This document shows positions 54,016-63,834 of a stretch of DNA of 64,000 nucleotides, in pieces; the first letter of the stretch is position 1; every line of letters begins with the position of its first letter. Source of the stretch: Rhizorhapis suberifaciens (GTDB lineage: Bacteria; Pseudomonadota; Alphaproteobacteria; Sphingomonadales; Sphingomonadaceae); the NCBI RefSeq assembly GCF_014200045.1, contig NZ_JACHOV010000007.1, forward strand, positions 124,001-188,000, in the 5' to 3' direction. A program made the translations under genes and the position numbers. The notes beneath the pieces were generated by a model. The model had not been told where the DNA came from and ran no database searches. It was given only the letters and a program-made list of their open reading frames with translations.

Positions 54016-54792
54016 CTACCCCTCAGGAATGGGCTGCGCATCGGGTAGCGCGACGGTATCGACCAAAAGGTTCAGTTGCGCCTCGCAGCCGCGGCTGATC
54101 AGCATCGATGCCATGCTTTCAAGCCCCTCGCTTTGCGGCCCCAGTACCGCAAAGCTGATCTTGACCGGCTTGTCGGGACCGCCCCAGCTTAAATGATAGC
54201 TGCCCCCATCCGTCACCGGCAATGCGGCGGGCCAGGCGGCACGAAACTGTCCTTTTTCGAAAGCGATGGTGGCGCTGAGTCCGTTTTTATCGTCTCGCGC
54301 CGTCACCAACAGAGCCTGCGTCAAATCCGGCCGCCAAAGCTGGACATTGGCGGGATCAGGCACGCAGACCTTTGAACTTTGGCTGATATCCACATACCAA
54401 AGATTGGGACTGCGCGGCATTTTTCCTGCGTCAGCGCCGCCTCTCACCGCGCCGGTACGGGCACGCCGAATCCGCTGCGTTCCAAGAAGGCCGGCCAGGC
54501 TGTTGCGGGTGTCGCCGGCGGTGCTGGAAGCAGCGCTGGTGTTGAAGTTGCCAGGGCCCTTCAAGGTGCGCGTACCGCGTCCGTCGAGCACCGTCAGCAC
54601 ATCTCCCGCCTTTAGCGCGATCATGCTGTTATCCGCGATCTTCCTGCCCGGCGGATAGCTGCCCGCCGAAGGTCCGGCGGCCTTCACCACGATAGTCTCA
54701 GCCAGTACCGCACCGCTGGGAAAGGCAAGCAGGGCCACGCCGAAGACAAATGGTTTCAATGAGTTGATTCGGAACATCTTAGTCGAGAACAT
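54016..54792 (-). CDS. FecR-domain exported protein
   Basis: A 258-residue protein: N-terminal signal anchor (FVFGVALLAFPSGAVLA), then a FecR-type domain (IVVKAAGPSAGSYPPGRKI, ALKAGDVLTVLDGRGTRTLKGPG, where a PG-ended strand closes the fold) and a second beta-rich half of unknown type with two cysteines. FecR domains in non-iron settings sit in the periplasm next to large surface proteins. The ATG at 54792, with GGAGG five bases upstream, overlaps the cyclase gene by 14 bases; an ATG at 54777 is an alternative. Not a FecIR iron regulator: no sigma factor is beside it. Confidence 0.78.
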   Translation of the reverse strand: MFSTKMFRINSLKPFVFGVALLAFPSGAVLAETIVVKAAGPSAGSYPPGRKIADNSMIALKAGDVLTVLDGRGTRTLKGPGNFNTSAASSTAGDTRNSLAGLLGTQRIRRARTGAVRGGADAGKMPRSPNLWYVDISQSSKVCVPDPANVQLWRPDLTQALLVTARDDKNGLSATIAFEKGQFRAAWPAALPVTDGGSYHLSWGGPDKPVKISFAVLGPQSEGLESMASMLISRGCEAQLNLLVDTVALPDAQPIPEG

Positions 54793-56758
54793 ATTCCCCT
54801 CCAGCCTCACCGTGCTCAAGACGGTATAGCAGATTGGCCAGGGCGGCGTCATCCACATGGCGTTCGGCATAAGCCGAAAGTTCTGTGACGGCGCCGCTCC
54901 TGTTGGTTGATAACTGATTCATCATCGCCCGGATGTGATCGAGGTCACTAATGTCGAGGTCCGGTCTTGGTTCGAAGATGTCGACCGGCGTTGCCCGTCC
55001 GCGAAGCACCACCCGTCCCATGGGCCGCCACCAGCCGAGACTGGATCGCTCCACCGCCTCGCGGCTGGCGATGACGCTGGAGCCAAGTTGCTTGTTTGCA
55101 GCCTCCAGCCTTGCCGCCGTGTTCATGCTGTCACCCAGCGCTGTATACTGGATACGACCCTCACCCCCGAAATTTCCAACGATTGCCTCCCCGAAATGCA
55201 GGCCCACGCGAGTCCGGCCTATTGGCGGCACTCCGTCGGGGATGTCGGCGCGGAAGGCTTCGCCTGCTTGCCACATGGCGTAGGCGGCGCGGGCGGCGCG
55301 TTCGCCATCGTCAGGACGGGAAATGGGAGCGCCCCAGAAGGCGACGACGGCATCGCCCACGAATTTGTCGATCGTTCCGCCATATTCCAGCACCACATCG
55401 CTCAGCATGTCGAGATAACGGTTCAGCAGGCTCGCCACCATTTCCGGCTCGATGGCATGGGACAGCTTGGTGAACCCTTCCAGGTCCGTGAAAACGACGA
55501 AAATATCCCGTTTTTCGCCATGAAGGGCGAGGCGCTCCGGATCGTTCAATATCTCCTGAGCAATGTCCCGGGGCAGATATTTGCCCAAGGCCGACTGAGC
55601 GAATTTGCGCTGTTCGGAACCCACGGCGCGCGCCGCCGAACCCACCACCGCATAGGTGATGAACCAGCCAAGCGCCCAGCCGCTCGCCGGCAGGAACTGC
55701 GTATCCGTGCCATGTGCCTGTAGATAAAATGGCAAGGCGACGAAAAATGCCAGCTGCAGAAGAATGAACAGAGCAATTTTCCAGTTCTTGCCCTCCAGCA
55801 GGCTGGTAAGAATGCTCGCGGCTGCCGCCAGCAAGGCTGCCATCCACAGAGCCACTCCGGGCATCTGTTCGGGACGATCGCCATCCAGATATTGGGCGAG
55901 TATGTTGGCGTGGACCTCCAGCCCGATCATGCGATCCCCGGTGATCGCCGTCATCGGTGTTTCGAACTGATCGAGATCGACAATATCTCCGCCGATCAAT
56001 ACATGGCGGCCCTTCACCTGGTCGGCAAAGGCGGCGGCGGTGTCGGGGTTGGCGAAGAGATCGATGGGGAAGGACGCTATGACCGGCCGGTCTTCCGACA
56101 GCGGCAGGCGATAGCGGATACTGCCCATGTAGCCCTGAAACGCGCTATTTCCTGCCATGGCCGTGGCCAGCAGCGGCGGCAGATTTGAAGGCTGTGCGGG
56201 CCAGCTTCTGGCGACACCGTCGCCGTCCACCTCCAACCGGATGCTCGCGGGGCTTACCTTTGTGCCTTTCAGGCGGGCCATGAACTGGTCTAAAAATTGC
56301 TGCTGGCGATATTCGATATTGTCGGCATTGGTATTGATGTCGGCATAAGCGAGAAAGGTCGGCGTCTTCAATCCCGCGAATACAGCCAGCAACTGCTGAT
56401 CCTCATCCTGCGGCTGATCTATGAGGATATCGATACCGATTGCCTTCGCTTCCAAGGCGTCGATATTGGCAAGCGCCCGCGCCAATGTTGCGCGATCCAG
56501 CGGCGAACGCTTCTTCGTATCAATGAGCGTATCGTCCGTATAGACGATCATGACTATGCGATCGTCCTGTTCGACATGGGCCGCCGTCGCGGTCATGCGC
56601 AAATCATAAAAGGCCCGTTCAGCCTGCCCGATGAAGGGAAGATACCAGCTATATCGGGCCACCAGCACTCCAAGCAGCACGAACAGCAATGTTCCCGCAA
56701 CACGGCCTATGCCAATGTTGCGTAACATTCGATCAGGCTGACGAAGGAAGGATTTCAC
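54779..56758 (-). CDS. CHASE2-domain adenylate cyclase (class III)
   Basis: A 659-residue membrane enzyme. A first helix (about 20-36) is followed by a periplasmic CHASE2 sensor domain (about 45-300) with FYDLRM and IGIDILIDQPQ. Three helices (about 305-373) precede a cytoplasmic class III cyclase domain from about residue 417. Metal aspartates are D425 (FTDLEGFT) and D469 (KFVGDAV); the base-selecting pair is K465 with T539 (YTALGD), which points to ATP; the transition-state residues N546 and R550 (NTAARLE) are present. It should make cAMP in response to a periplasmic signal. The GTG at 56758 overlaps the preceding stop (GTGA); a TTG further up is less likely. Confidence 0.88.
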   Translation of the reverse strand: MKSFLRQPDRMLRNIGIGRVAGTLLFVLLGVLVARYSWYLPFIGQAERAFYDLRMTATAAHVEQDDRIVMIVYTDDTLIDTKKRSPLDRATLARALANIDALEAKAIGIDILIDQPQDEDQQLLAVFAGLKTPTFLAYADINTNADNIEYRQQQFLDQFMARLKGTKVSPASIRLEVDGDGVARSWPAQPSNLPPLLATAMAGNSAFQGYMGSIRYRLPLSEDRPVIASFPIDLFANPDTAAAFADQVKGRHVLIGGDIVDLDQFETPMTAITGDRMIGLEVHANILAQYLDGDRPEQMPGVALWMAALLAAAASILTSLLEGKNWKIALFILLQLAFFVALPFYLQAHGTDTQFLPASGWALGWFITYAVVGSAARAVGSEQRKFAQSALGKYLPRDIAQEILNDPERLALHGEKRDIFVVFTDLEGFTKLSHAIEPEMVASLLNRYLDMLSDVVLEYGGTIDKFVGDAVVAFWGAPISRPDDGERAARAAYAMWQAGEAFRADIPDGVPPIGRTRVGLHFGEAIVGNFGGEGRIQYTALGDSMNTAARLEAANKQLGSSVIASREAVERSSLGWWRPMGRVVLRGRATPVDIFEPRPDLDISDLDHIRAMMNQLSTNRSGAVTELSAYAERHVDDAALANLLYRLEHGEAGGEYVLD

Positions 56759-59700
56759 TGAGCCAGCAAAGGCCGAGCGCCATCGCCAATGATCGCGAAA
56801 CCTGACCAATAAAAGGGGTGTGAGGTTTCGGCACTGTCCATCAGGGGCAATTGCGCCTTTTGCAGCGCAATACCAATGCTTTCGCCGGTCCCGTGTCCGA
56901 ACAGCCCGCCAATCAAGCGCTCTGTCGCGTTATAATCGTCAGGAGCCGGCCAGTGACTCGCCACGATGGCCCTGCCGCCAGCGCCGATGAATGCGCGCAC
57001 CAGTCCGTCGAGCGCAGTGCCGCCGCCGGTGCCGATACCGGCCGCCCGAGTTGCTTCCCTGCTTGCCTGCCCCGCCGTGTCGCATGCCGACAATATGACC
57101 AGGTCGGCGTCGAGCTTCAGATCAAAAATTTCGCTGAAGTTCAGCAAGCCATCGGAATTGCCGCCGCCAAAGGAGGTGAGCAAGGCCGGACGCGCGGGGC
57201 ATCCGCTATGAGGAGGAGTGACCAATCCGTGGGTCGCGAAGTGCAGCACGCGATAGTCGCGAAGGTCAGTGCGCGCCATGATTGCACTATCGGTGAAAGC
57301 CACGTCCGTCATTATCTCGGTGCCGGCTGGTCCCAATAGGTTGGCGGCTTGCCGAAGTTCGGTGGCCGCGATCGGGCGGTTCCATTCGTCGAGCGGCCAT
57401 TGGCATTGGGCTTCGGGTGTTCCGGAAACCGGACGCGTCATTACCGCTGGAGTAGCGTGCGGGACCGGAGCATTTTGACCCAACCCCAGATAATTGCGTG
57501 TCCCGCGCGACGCACCGGCCAGGCGAGCGTCCCGGAAGCCTCGCACCGATACCGTCGTGCTGATCGCTCGATTGCGGCCCAGCCACTGGATATCCCGGAA
57601 GTCGAATTCATCCGCATTGGGATCCTCAATGCGCTTGAGATAGGCATCGACGCCTGCCTGATCCGATATCAGCAGATTGGGCGGCAGGCGCAGCATCGCG
57701 CCGTCCGGTTCGAAGATGAGATGCCTAACCGAGGAAAGCCGCGTGTCCACGGGAGCGAACAGATCAAGATATAGCGAACGGGCTAGTTCCACGTCGAAGG
57801 GGTAAGTGGTCTGCGCGCCCGCTACGACCGCGGAAATCGTCTCGCGCAAAACATCGACCTTGCGTTCCAGTTCGGCGCTGGAGATCGGCAGGCGATATCC
57901 CGTCGCACCTGTTCCATCCACATAGAGGGCAAACAGCGAACCGCCGACACGAGCGAGCTTCATATAAGCCTCGCCGGACTTCAGCGTGGCGCGGAGGGCA
58001 TCGAGCGTCACCGTTTCCCGCGAAACGGCGCGATACTGCGGATAGGCAGCAAGTGCGGCCTGAGTTTCCACCTGCTGCCGGCTAAGATCGGCGATCTTCT
58101 GTCGAGCGCTTTCGATGAGGGGGACGGCGCTTGCATCCTGTCCCCCAAGCGCCAGCTGGGACAATTCGATCCTTGCCCGCTCTATATCGCGGGAAAGGGA
58201 GACGGACTGCCGGAAAAGCCTGGCCGCTTCATTGTCTCCGGCCTGAAGCTCACGGGAAAGGACTTCCAGTGTGTCCGCAGCGCCCGGCCGCACCAGAAGC
58301 TGGCTTGCCAGGAACATGTCAGCAACCAGCTCTGGCCGGGAGGGGATTTCAGCAGCAAGCACATTGAAATAGGGCTGAAGCTGGTTGGCGATGCCCGTTA
58401 CGCTGGACCCATTAGCGGCGGTGCTTGCGACGATGTCGTGATACAGCGTCAGCGCTTCGCGATTTCGATTCTGCCGCACCAGAAAAGACGCAAGCCTTGC
58501 GCGCGCGCCGTTCATGGCGGCGGTCTCTGGATATTGCGTCGCCAGCAGCTTCAGGGCTTGGCGAAGCCTGTCGTCCGCTGCGCCGGCGTCACCCTCCGCC
58601 TCATATGTCAGGGCAATTTCGGCCAGCAGTTGCGCACGAAGACGCGAGATGGAGCTAACCCGCCCCCCGCGCACCGCAATCGCGCCTCCCAGCGCCCGTT
58701 CGAGCATCGACCGGGCTTCTTTTGGCTTCCCCTGAAGCCGAAGCAACGTACCCCGGAGCTGCCCGGCCTGCGCGTCGATAATGGCCGCGCGTTCGTCCGC
58801 TGTCAGACGAACGTCCTGCGACAGGCTCAACGTTTTTGAAGCGACGCCGCTGTTGATCTCGGCGGCAAGCTGCGGCGTCAGTTCGACGGCAGCGTCAGGG
58901 GTCGGATTCGCTTTGGGGGCCGCCGTCAGCGGGCGATCCAATATGGCTGCGGCGTCGCCATATCGGCGCTGGTTCAACATGTGCATCGCCAGAAAATTGC
59001 GGCGGAGGCGTTGTTGCACCCTGTCGCGGGTCGCGATTTTGGACGCTTGTGCAAACAGAGCATCGGCTTGGTCGAACTCGCTAAGGTTCGAAAGCTGAAG
59101 CGCTTGGTTGATCAAATATTCGTGGCCGCGCGCTTCACGCTCTGCAAAAGGCACGCTCGCCAGATCATTGTCCCCGAGCCGATCCTGCAAGGTGTCGAAA
59201 AACTCCGCCGCCTCGGCGTAATTGCCGCTGTTATTGCGCCGGTAGCCTTCGGCCAGCGATGTTTGCGCATCCAGGGTGCCCGCCTGCAACCGGGCGAAAG
59301 CGGCGGGATCATCCGAACCGCTGGTGGCAATCGCTATCTGACCATCAACGGGCTTATCGGCAACGATAGTCCGCAACGCCAATAGCAAAGCGCTGTCATA
59401 GCTTTCAAATCCTTGCACGGCATAGGTGACCTTGCCGGCGCGATATTCGTGAACGACATAGCCAAGCTTCGCTCCAGGCAGCCGACACTGGCGGGAGGTT
59501 ACATCGCCCAGGCCTGCAATCTGCGTCCTAGCTGGCGGGTCGCAACTGACATCCTGCTTACGGCTGGCGATCAGCCGCGCCTGAAGGTCTCCGCCACCAT
59601 TGCGCAATGCGTAAAGCTGACCCACAGGCTGCGCCGCATCGCGGCAGACCAGCATCCACGTTCGGTCGAACATTCCCTGGACCGCAGGATCCGACGATTG

Positions 59701-59841
59701 GCTTTGCGCCTGGCAAAGCACGCCGCCGCCGCTACCGAGGCGGAAGCTGTCGGCCAAGCTTGGCCTTATGTCCTGCGCCCAGAGCGGGCTGGCGAATGAA
59801 GCGGAAGCCATAAAGGCCGCATGAACCAGGCGCAGTCGCAC
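56755..59841 (-). CDS. Exported TPR-CHAT protein (caspase-like protease family)
   Basis: A 1028-residue protein. A signal peptide (MRLRLVHAAFMASASFASPLWAQ) precedes a long helical tetratricopeptide-like region (about 200-600) with recurring Ala-Leu helices such as EAAEFFDTLQDRLGD and EARSMLERALGGA. A CHAT domain fills the C-terminus; its catalytic pair is His871 (LHFATHG) and Cys920 (LSACDTAG). CHAT proteins are caspase-fold proteases, usually cytoplasmic. The signal indicates this one is periplasmic or anchored. I use the GTG at 59841 with GGGGGA five bases upstream. It is the first gene of the group and is coupled to the cyclase. Substrate unknown; the TpsA exoprotein is a natural suspect. 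Confidence 0.88.
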   Translation of the reverse strand: MRLRLVHAAFMASASFASPLWAQDIRPSLADSFRLGSGGGVLCQAQSQSSDPAVQGMFDRTWMLVCRDAAQPVGQLYALRNGGGDLQARLIASRKQDVSCDPPARTQIAGLGDVTSRQCRLPGAKLGYVVHEYRAGKVTYAVQGFESYDSALLLALRTIVADKPVDGQIAIATSGSDDPAAFARLQAGTLDAQTSLAEGYRRNNSGNYAEAAEFFDTLQDRLGDNDLASVPFAEREARGHEYLINQALQLSNLSEFDQADALFAQASKIATRDRVQQRLRRNFLAMHMLNQRRYGDAAAILDRPLTAAPKANPTPDAAVELTPQLAAEINSGVASKTLSLSQDVRLTADERAAIIDAQAGQLRGTLLRLQGKPKEARSMLERALGGAIAVRGGRVSSISRLRAQLLAEIALTYEAEGDAGAADDRLRQALKLLATQYPETAAMNGARARLASFLVRQNRNREALTLYHDIVASTAANGSSVTGIANQLQPYFNVLAAEIPSRPELVADMFLASQLLVRPGAADTLEVLSRELQAGDNEAARLFRQSVSLSRDIERARIELSQLALGGQDASAVPLIESARQKIADLSRQQVETQAALAAYPQYRAVSRETVTLDALRATLKSGEAYMKLARVGGSLFALYVDGTGATGYRLPISSAELERKVDVLRETISAVVAGAQTTYPFDVELARSLYLDLFAPVDTRLSSVRHLIFEPDGAMLRLPPNLLISDQAGVDAYLKRIEDPNADEFDFRDIQWLGRNRAISTTVSVRGFRDARLAGASRGTRNYLGLGQNAPVPHATPAVMTRPVSGTPEAQCQWPLDEWNRPIAATELRQAANLLGPAGTEIMTDVAFTDSAIMARTDLRDYRVLHFATHGLVTPPHSGCPARPALLTSFGGGNSDGLLNFSEIFDLKLDADLVILSACDTAGQASREATRAAGIGTGGGTALDGLVRAFIGAGGRAIVASHWPAPDDYNATERLIGGLFGHGTGESIGIALQKAQLPLMDSAETSHPFYWSGFAIIGDGARPLLAQ

Positions 59842-60103
59842 AATGTCCCCCATATGCTTTGCCGGAGCCCGCCGGTACGGCGCTTGCTATTTTCGTTTGA
59901 GGCCCCGGTCGGTGCTACAGTCTCGCGCCTTGCCGAGCAAGAGCTTAGGGACCCAAACCGTAACGGCAATCGGCGCAGAACCACTTATATCAAGGCGGAA
60001 AAAAACGGCATCTCCAGCGTTGGCCGCATGGTAAGCAGGAACTCTGACTATGGATTTTGGCAACTATCCTTAGGCTGAGTTTCGTCAATATAAGGTGAGT
60101 TCG

Positions 60104-61578
60104 ATGGCCGTTCCCAAATTATCCGACCCCAGTCTTTTTGCCGACCGGGCCTATATAAATGGCGAATGGCGGCCCGCTGCATCGGGGGCGACCATTGCCG
60201 TCGAGGACCCGGCCACAGGCGAGGTGATCGGCCATATTCCCAACTGCGATGGTTCCGACACCCGCAGCGCAATTGATGCCGCCAATGCAGCCTTTGGCCC
60301 ATGGCGGACGCTACCAGCCGGGGAGCGGGCGGTCCTCCTTGAGTGCTGGTATGACCTCATCATGGCGAATATCGGCGACCTTGGCCGAATCATGACTGCG
60401 GAGCAGGGCAAGCCCATTGCCGAGGCGGAGGGCGAGATTCGCTATGCGGCGAGCTTCATCAAATGGTTCGCGGAAGAAGGCCGAAGAGTGGTCGGCTCTT
60501 CCGTTCCTGCCCCCACGTCCGACCGCCGTATCCTGATCATGAAAGAGCCAGTCGGCGTTGCGGCAGCGATTACGCCCTGGAACTTTCCGGCAGCGATGAT
60601 CACGCGCAAATGCGCGCCTGCCTTGGCGTCCGGCTGCCCGATAGTGGTGAAGCCGTCGGAGTCGACTCCCTTCACGGCGCTTGCCTTGGCCCGGTTGGCG
60701 GCGAAGGCGGGCTTTCCTGCCGGTGTTGTCAATGTCGTCACTGGTTCGGCGCAGGCAATCGGGGCGGAGATGTCCTCCAACCCCATGGTCCGCAAGCTCT
60801 CTTTCACAGGATCGACGCGGATTGGATCGCTGTTGATGAAGCAGTGCGCCGACACCGTCAAACGGCTGAGCCTGGAACTGGGAGGCATGCGCCCCTCATC
60901 GTCTTCGACGACGCCGATCTTAACATCGCGGTCGAAAGCGCGATGATGAGCAAGTTTCGCAATGCCGGCCAAACCTGCGTCTGCGCCAATCGCATCCTGG
61001 TGCAGGACAGCGTATATGATGACTTCGCGGCAAGGCTGGCGCGGAAGGTCGAAGCGCTGAAAGTCGGCCCGGGCAACGCGCCCGGCACGACCATAGGGCC
61101 GCTCATCAATAAGTCGGCTACACAGAAAGTGCATGAGCATGTCGAAGATGCGCTCTCCCATGGCGCGAAGATTTACGCCAGTGTGGCCACCGATCTCGAT
61201 CCCGCCCGCTATGCTACCCCCATGGTGCTGACCGGCGCAAAGCAGGACATGCGGTTGGCCAGCGAAGAAACGTTCGGCCCGGTCGCGCCTCTGTTCCGTT
61301 TCAGCCATGAAGATGAGGCCATCGAAATGGCCAACGCCACCTCCTTTGGCCTTGCCTCCTATTTCTATACGGACAACCTCCACCGCGCCTTCCGCGTCGC
61401 TGAACGGCTGGAGGCCGGGATGGTGGCGCTGAACACCGGTTCGGTTTCCATGGAAATGGCGCCTTTTGGCGGCGTGAAGCTGTCGGGCCTGGGCCGGGAA
61501 GGCGGACAAGCCGGGATCGAGGAATATCTGGAGATCAAGACCTTCCACATAGCCGGCCTGAAAAGCGCGGAGTCATAA
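60104..61578 (+). pseudogene. gabD: Succinate-semialdehyde dehydrogenase (GabD-like), frameshifted
   Basis: The two halves of one aldehyde dehydrogenase lie in different frames. Codons from 60104 (ribosome site AAGGTGAG) give INGEWRPA, WNFPAAMITRK, SFTGST and the catalytic-glutamate motif LELGG. At about 60887 one A appears to be missing: GGCATGCGCCCC should read GGCAATGCGCCCC (GGNAPL). The second frame then continues with APLIVFDDAD, the active-site cysteine in NAGQTCVCAN and ends in GLGREGGQAGIEEYLEIK, the GabD-type C-terminus. Apart from this single base the protein would be complete (about 490 residues) and well conserved, so a very recent mutation or a sequencing error are both possible. 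It would oxidise succinate semialdehyde or a similar aldehyde with NADP. Confidence 0.88.
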
Positions 61579-61664
61579 CGGCGCTACACGGGACGAGCAC
61601 GGGACTACGCGCCGATGCCTTAACAGGGCTGTTCGGCGAGCAGCAGAAAAGCTAAGCTTTTCCC

Positions 61665-62831
61665 ATGGCTATAACCGAACACGTCCTCGACGACCTGATC
61701 GATCCCCTGGTGGCGTTCCGTCGTGACCTGCATGCTCATCCCGAGCTCGGCTTCGAGGAGTTCCGCACCGCCTCACGGATCGCAGAAGCATTGCAAGGCA
61801 TCGAAGGGATAGAGGTTTTTACCGGCATTGGTGGAACCGGCCTTGTCGGCGTGCTGAAGTCCGGAAGCTCCGATCGCTCCATCGGCCTGCGCGCCGACAT
61901 GGATGCGTTGCCGATCCATGAGGAGACCGGACTTCCCTATGCAAGCTGCAAGCCAGGTGTCTTTCATGGCTGCGGTCATGACGGGCATGTGGCGATGTTG
62001 CTGGGTGCTGCCCGGCACCTAGCACGGACGAAGCGGTTCGACGGCACGGTTTACTTTATCTTCCAGCCCGCTGAAGAAGGACAGGCGGGTGCCCGGGCGA
62101 TGATCGAGGCCGGGCTCTTCGACCGATTTCCGGCCGATGAAGTCTATGCCCTTCACAATTGGCCCGATCTGCCAGCGGGAACGGCGGCAACTCGCCCCGG
62201 CCCGATCATGGCGGCGGCGGACAGGTTTGAAATCGTGCTGCAGGGCAAGGGCGGACACGCCGCCATGCCACACCACACGCCCGACGCCATCCTGGCCGCA
62301 AGCGACCTTGTGGGGCAGCTCAATACCATTGTCGCCCGACGCATCCCTCCGACGCGACCGGCCGTGCTGTCGATCACACAAATCCATGGGGGGCATGCTC
62401 ATAACGTCCTGCCACCCAGCGTCGCCGTCAGCGGCACGGTCCGCAGCTTCGATCCTGCCGTGCAGGACATCGTCGAAGCGGCCCTGCGGCAGATTGCAGA
62501 GGGCGTCGCGCTTGCCAGCGGGACCAGGGCAAAGGTGACTTACGACCGCTCTTACCCGGCCACGATCAATGATCCCGAAGCGGCGGCGAAGGCCTTGGCG
62601 GCGGCAGCGTGCGTCTGCGGCCATGCCCATGTCGCTCCCGATCCCGCCTTCACGGCAGAGGATTTTTCCTTCATGCTTCAAGCAAGAAAGGGTGCCTATT
62701 CCTGGTTGGGGCAAGGGCGGGGCAAAAGCAGCGTGCCCCTTCACCATCCGCGCTATGATTTCAACGATGACGTGCTTGCCACCGGACTGAACTGGCATGT
62801 GACACTGGCGGAGCAGCTACTTTCCGTCTGA
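61665..62831 (+). CDS. M20 amidohydrolase (hippurate hydrolase-like)
   Basis: A 388-residue metallopeptidase of the M20D group: metal motifs GCGHDGHVAMLLGAA and PAEEGQAGA, the substrate-facing HNWPDLPAGT and a lid domain with KGGHAAMPH. The C-terminal HHPRYDFNDD provides the last metal ligand. Members hydrolyse N-acyl amino acids such as hippurate or N-acetylated compounds. It lies 86 bases downstream of the aldehyde dehydrogenase, in the same direction, and could be co-transcribed. The exact substrate is unknown. Confidence 0.9.
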   Translation: MAITEHVLDDLIDPLVAFRRDLHAHPELGFEEFRTASRIAEALQGIEGIEVFTGIGGTGLVGVLKSGSSDRSIGLRADMDALPIHEETGLPYASCKPGVFHGCGHDGHVAMLLGAARHLARTKRFDGTVYFIFQPAEEGQAGARAMIEAGLFDRFPADEVYALHNWPDLPAGTAATRPGPIMAAADRFEIVLQGKGGHAAMPHHTPDAILAASDLVGQLNTIVARRIPPTRPAVLSITQIHGGHAHNVLPPSVAVSGTVRSFDPAVQDIVEAALRQIAEGVALASGTRAKVTYDRSYPATINDPEAAAKALAAAACVCGHAHVAPDPAFTAEDFSFMLQARKGAYSWLGQGRGKSSVPLHHPRYDFNDDVLATGLNWHVTLAEQLLSV

Positions 62832-62843
62832 TCCGCGTCCAAA

Positions 62844-63632
62844 CTACATTTCCCAATATAGCGCTACGGGTATGACGCCGATCGCCACCTTCAACAAAAA
62901 TCCTAGCCTTCTCACTCTTATAGTCTGCCGCTCGAGCCACCGACGCAATCGCTGGCGCGGATGGTAATATAAAGCGCTCTTCTCTGTTTGAAACCTTGTG
63001 TCACCAATGATGGACGGGACATGCTCTTCGATAATCGGGGCTGGAAACAGCGCCAAATTGCGGATGCCATGTTCCCAGCTGCGGTCCATTTGATCGTCCA
63101 ATGGCCTTTGGATAATTGCACAGGCGCTGAGAAACGCGCGCGCGCCTTCCTGCGTTATAACGTAAGCCTGTGTGCCATAGACATATCCCATATACTCAAT
63201 AAGGCTTCGGGAACGATTCAGAAAACGCCACTCTACAACTCTGAAGAACCCCGGCTTCTTGCTGTAAAGCCGCATGTATGGAATTTTCATCGCAGCAAAG
63301 TCCAGCGAAGCGAGCTCTGAAAGAAAAGCCCAGTCCACGAGGGTGTCGTCTTCAAGGATGATGCATTGGGGCGTGTTTTGGCGCACCATATCCTGCCAAA
63401 TCGCATAATGGCTTGAATAGCAGCCAATCTCGCCTTTTGTGAGTTGTCGGCCCTTGTTCCTCTCTACAGCGTCCGCATCATAGCGGAGACCTTCTGGAAG
63501 ACCGGTTCGCGCATCGAAGAACCGCCAGGGCACATTGATTTTTCGGGCTCTAGCAATGAAGGCCTTTCGGCGCTCAAGGGCACCAGGGTTCGAAATAACA
63601 AGGAGTTGAACTAAATAATCTCTGTCCGCCAT
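62844..63632 (-). CDS. Glycosyltransferase family 25 (LPS-type)
   Basis: A 262-residue family-25 glycosyltransferase: KGEIGCYSSHYAIW, the acidic ILEDDTLVDW (metal/nucleotide-sugar binding), GTQAYVITQEGARAFL and PLDDQMDRSW. These enzymes add galactose or related sugars to lipopolysaccharide or surface glycans. The N-terminus has VQLLVISNPGALERRK in the usual first strand. Base composition is visibly lower in GC than neighbours, and it stands between a core gene and tRNA-Arg. A hydrophobic segment at the C-terminus (about 240-256) could anchor it. It converges on the M20 gene, 12 bases apart. Confidence 0.83.
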   Translation of the reverse strand: MADRDYLVQLLVISNPGALERRKAFIARARKINVPWRFFDARTGLPEGLRYDADAVERNKGRQLTKGEIGCYSSHYAIWQDMVRQNTPQCIILEDDTLVDWAFLSELASLDFAAMKIPYMRLYSKKPGFFRVVEWRFLNRSRSLIEYMGYVYGTQAYVITQEGARAFLSACAIIQRPLDDQMDRSWEHGIRNLALFPAPIIEEHVPSIIGDTRFQTEKSALYYHPRQRLRRWLERQTIRVRRLGFLLKVAIGVIPVALYWEM

Positions 63633-63834
63633 AACTAACTATGGTGGTTACCTCCTACGCAACCCCCAAGCGGAATTTGTATTGTGAACCAAACCAAAGG
63701 TCATAGCAATATGCGCGGCAACTTTATCAGTGTCTCCTTCACTGTGTAGGCGGCATATCTTTGACTAATCGGTCGCAGCGGCGTTCCAATTCTGAATTGT
63801 AGAAGAATTAGATAAATTATTGAAAAGCAATCAA

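Noticed and set aside
54016-54792. FecR as part of an iron-sensing sigma system
   Set aside because: No FecI-type sigma factor or adjacent TonB receptor; the neighbours are a cyclase and TpsB.
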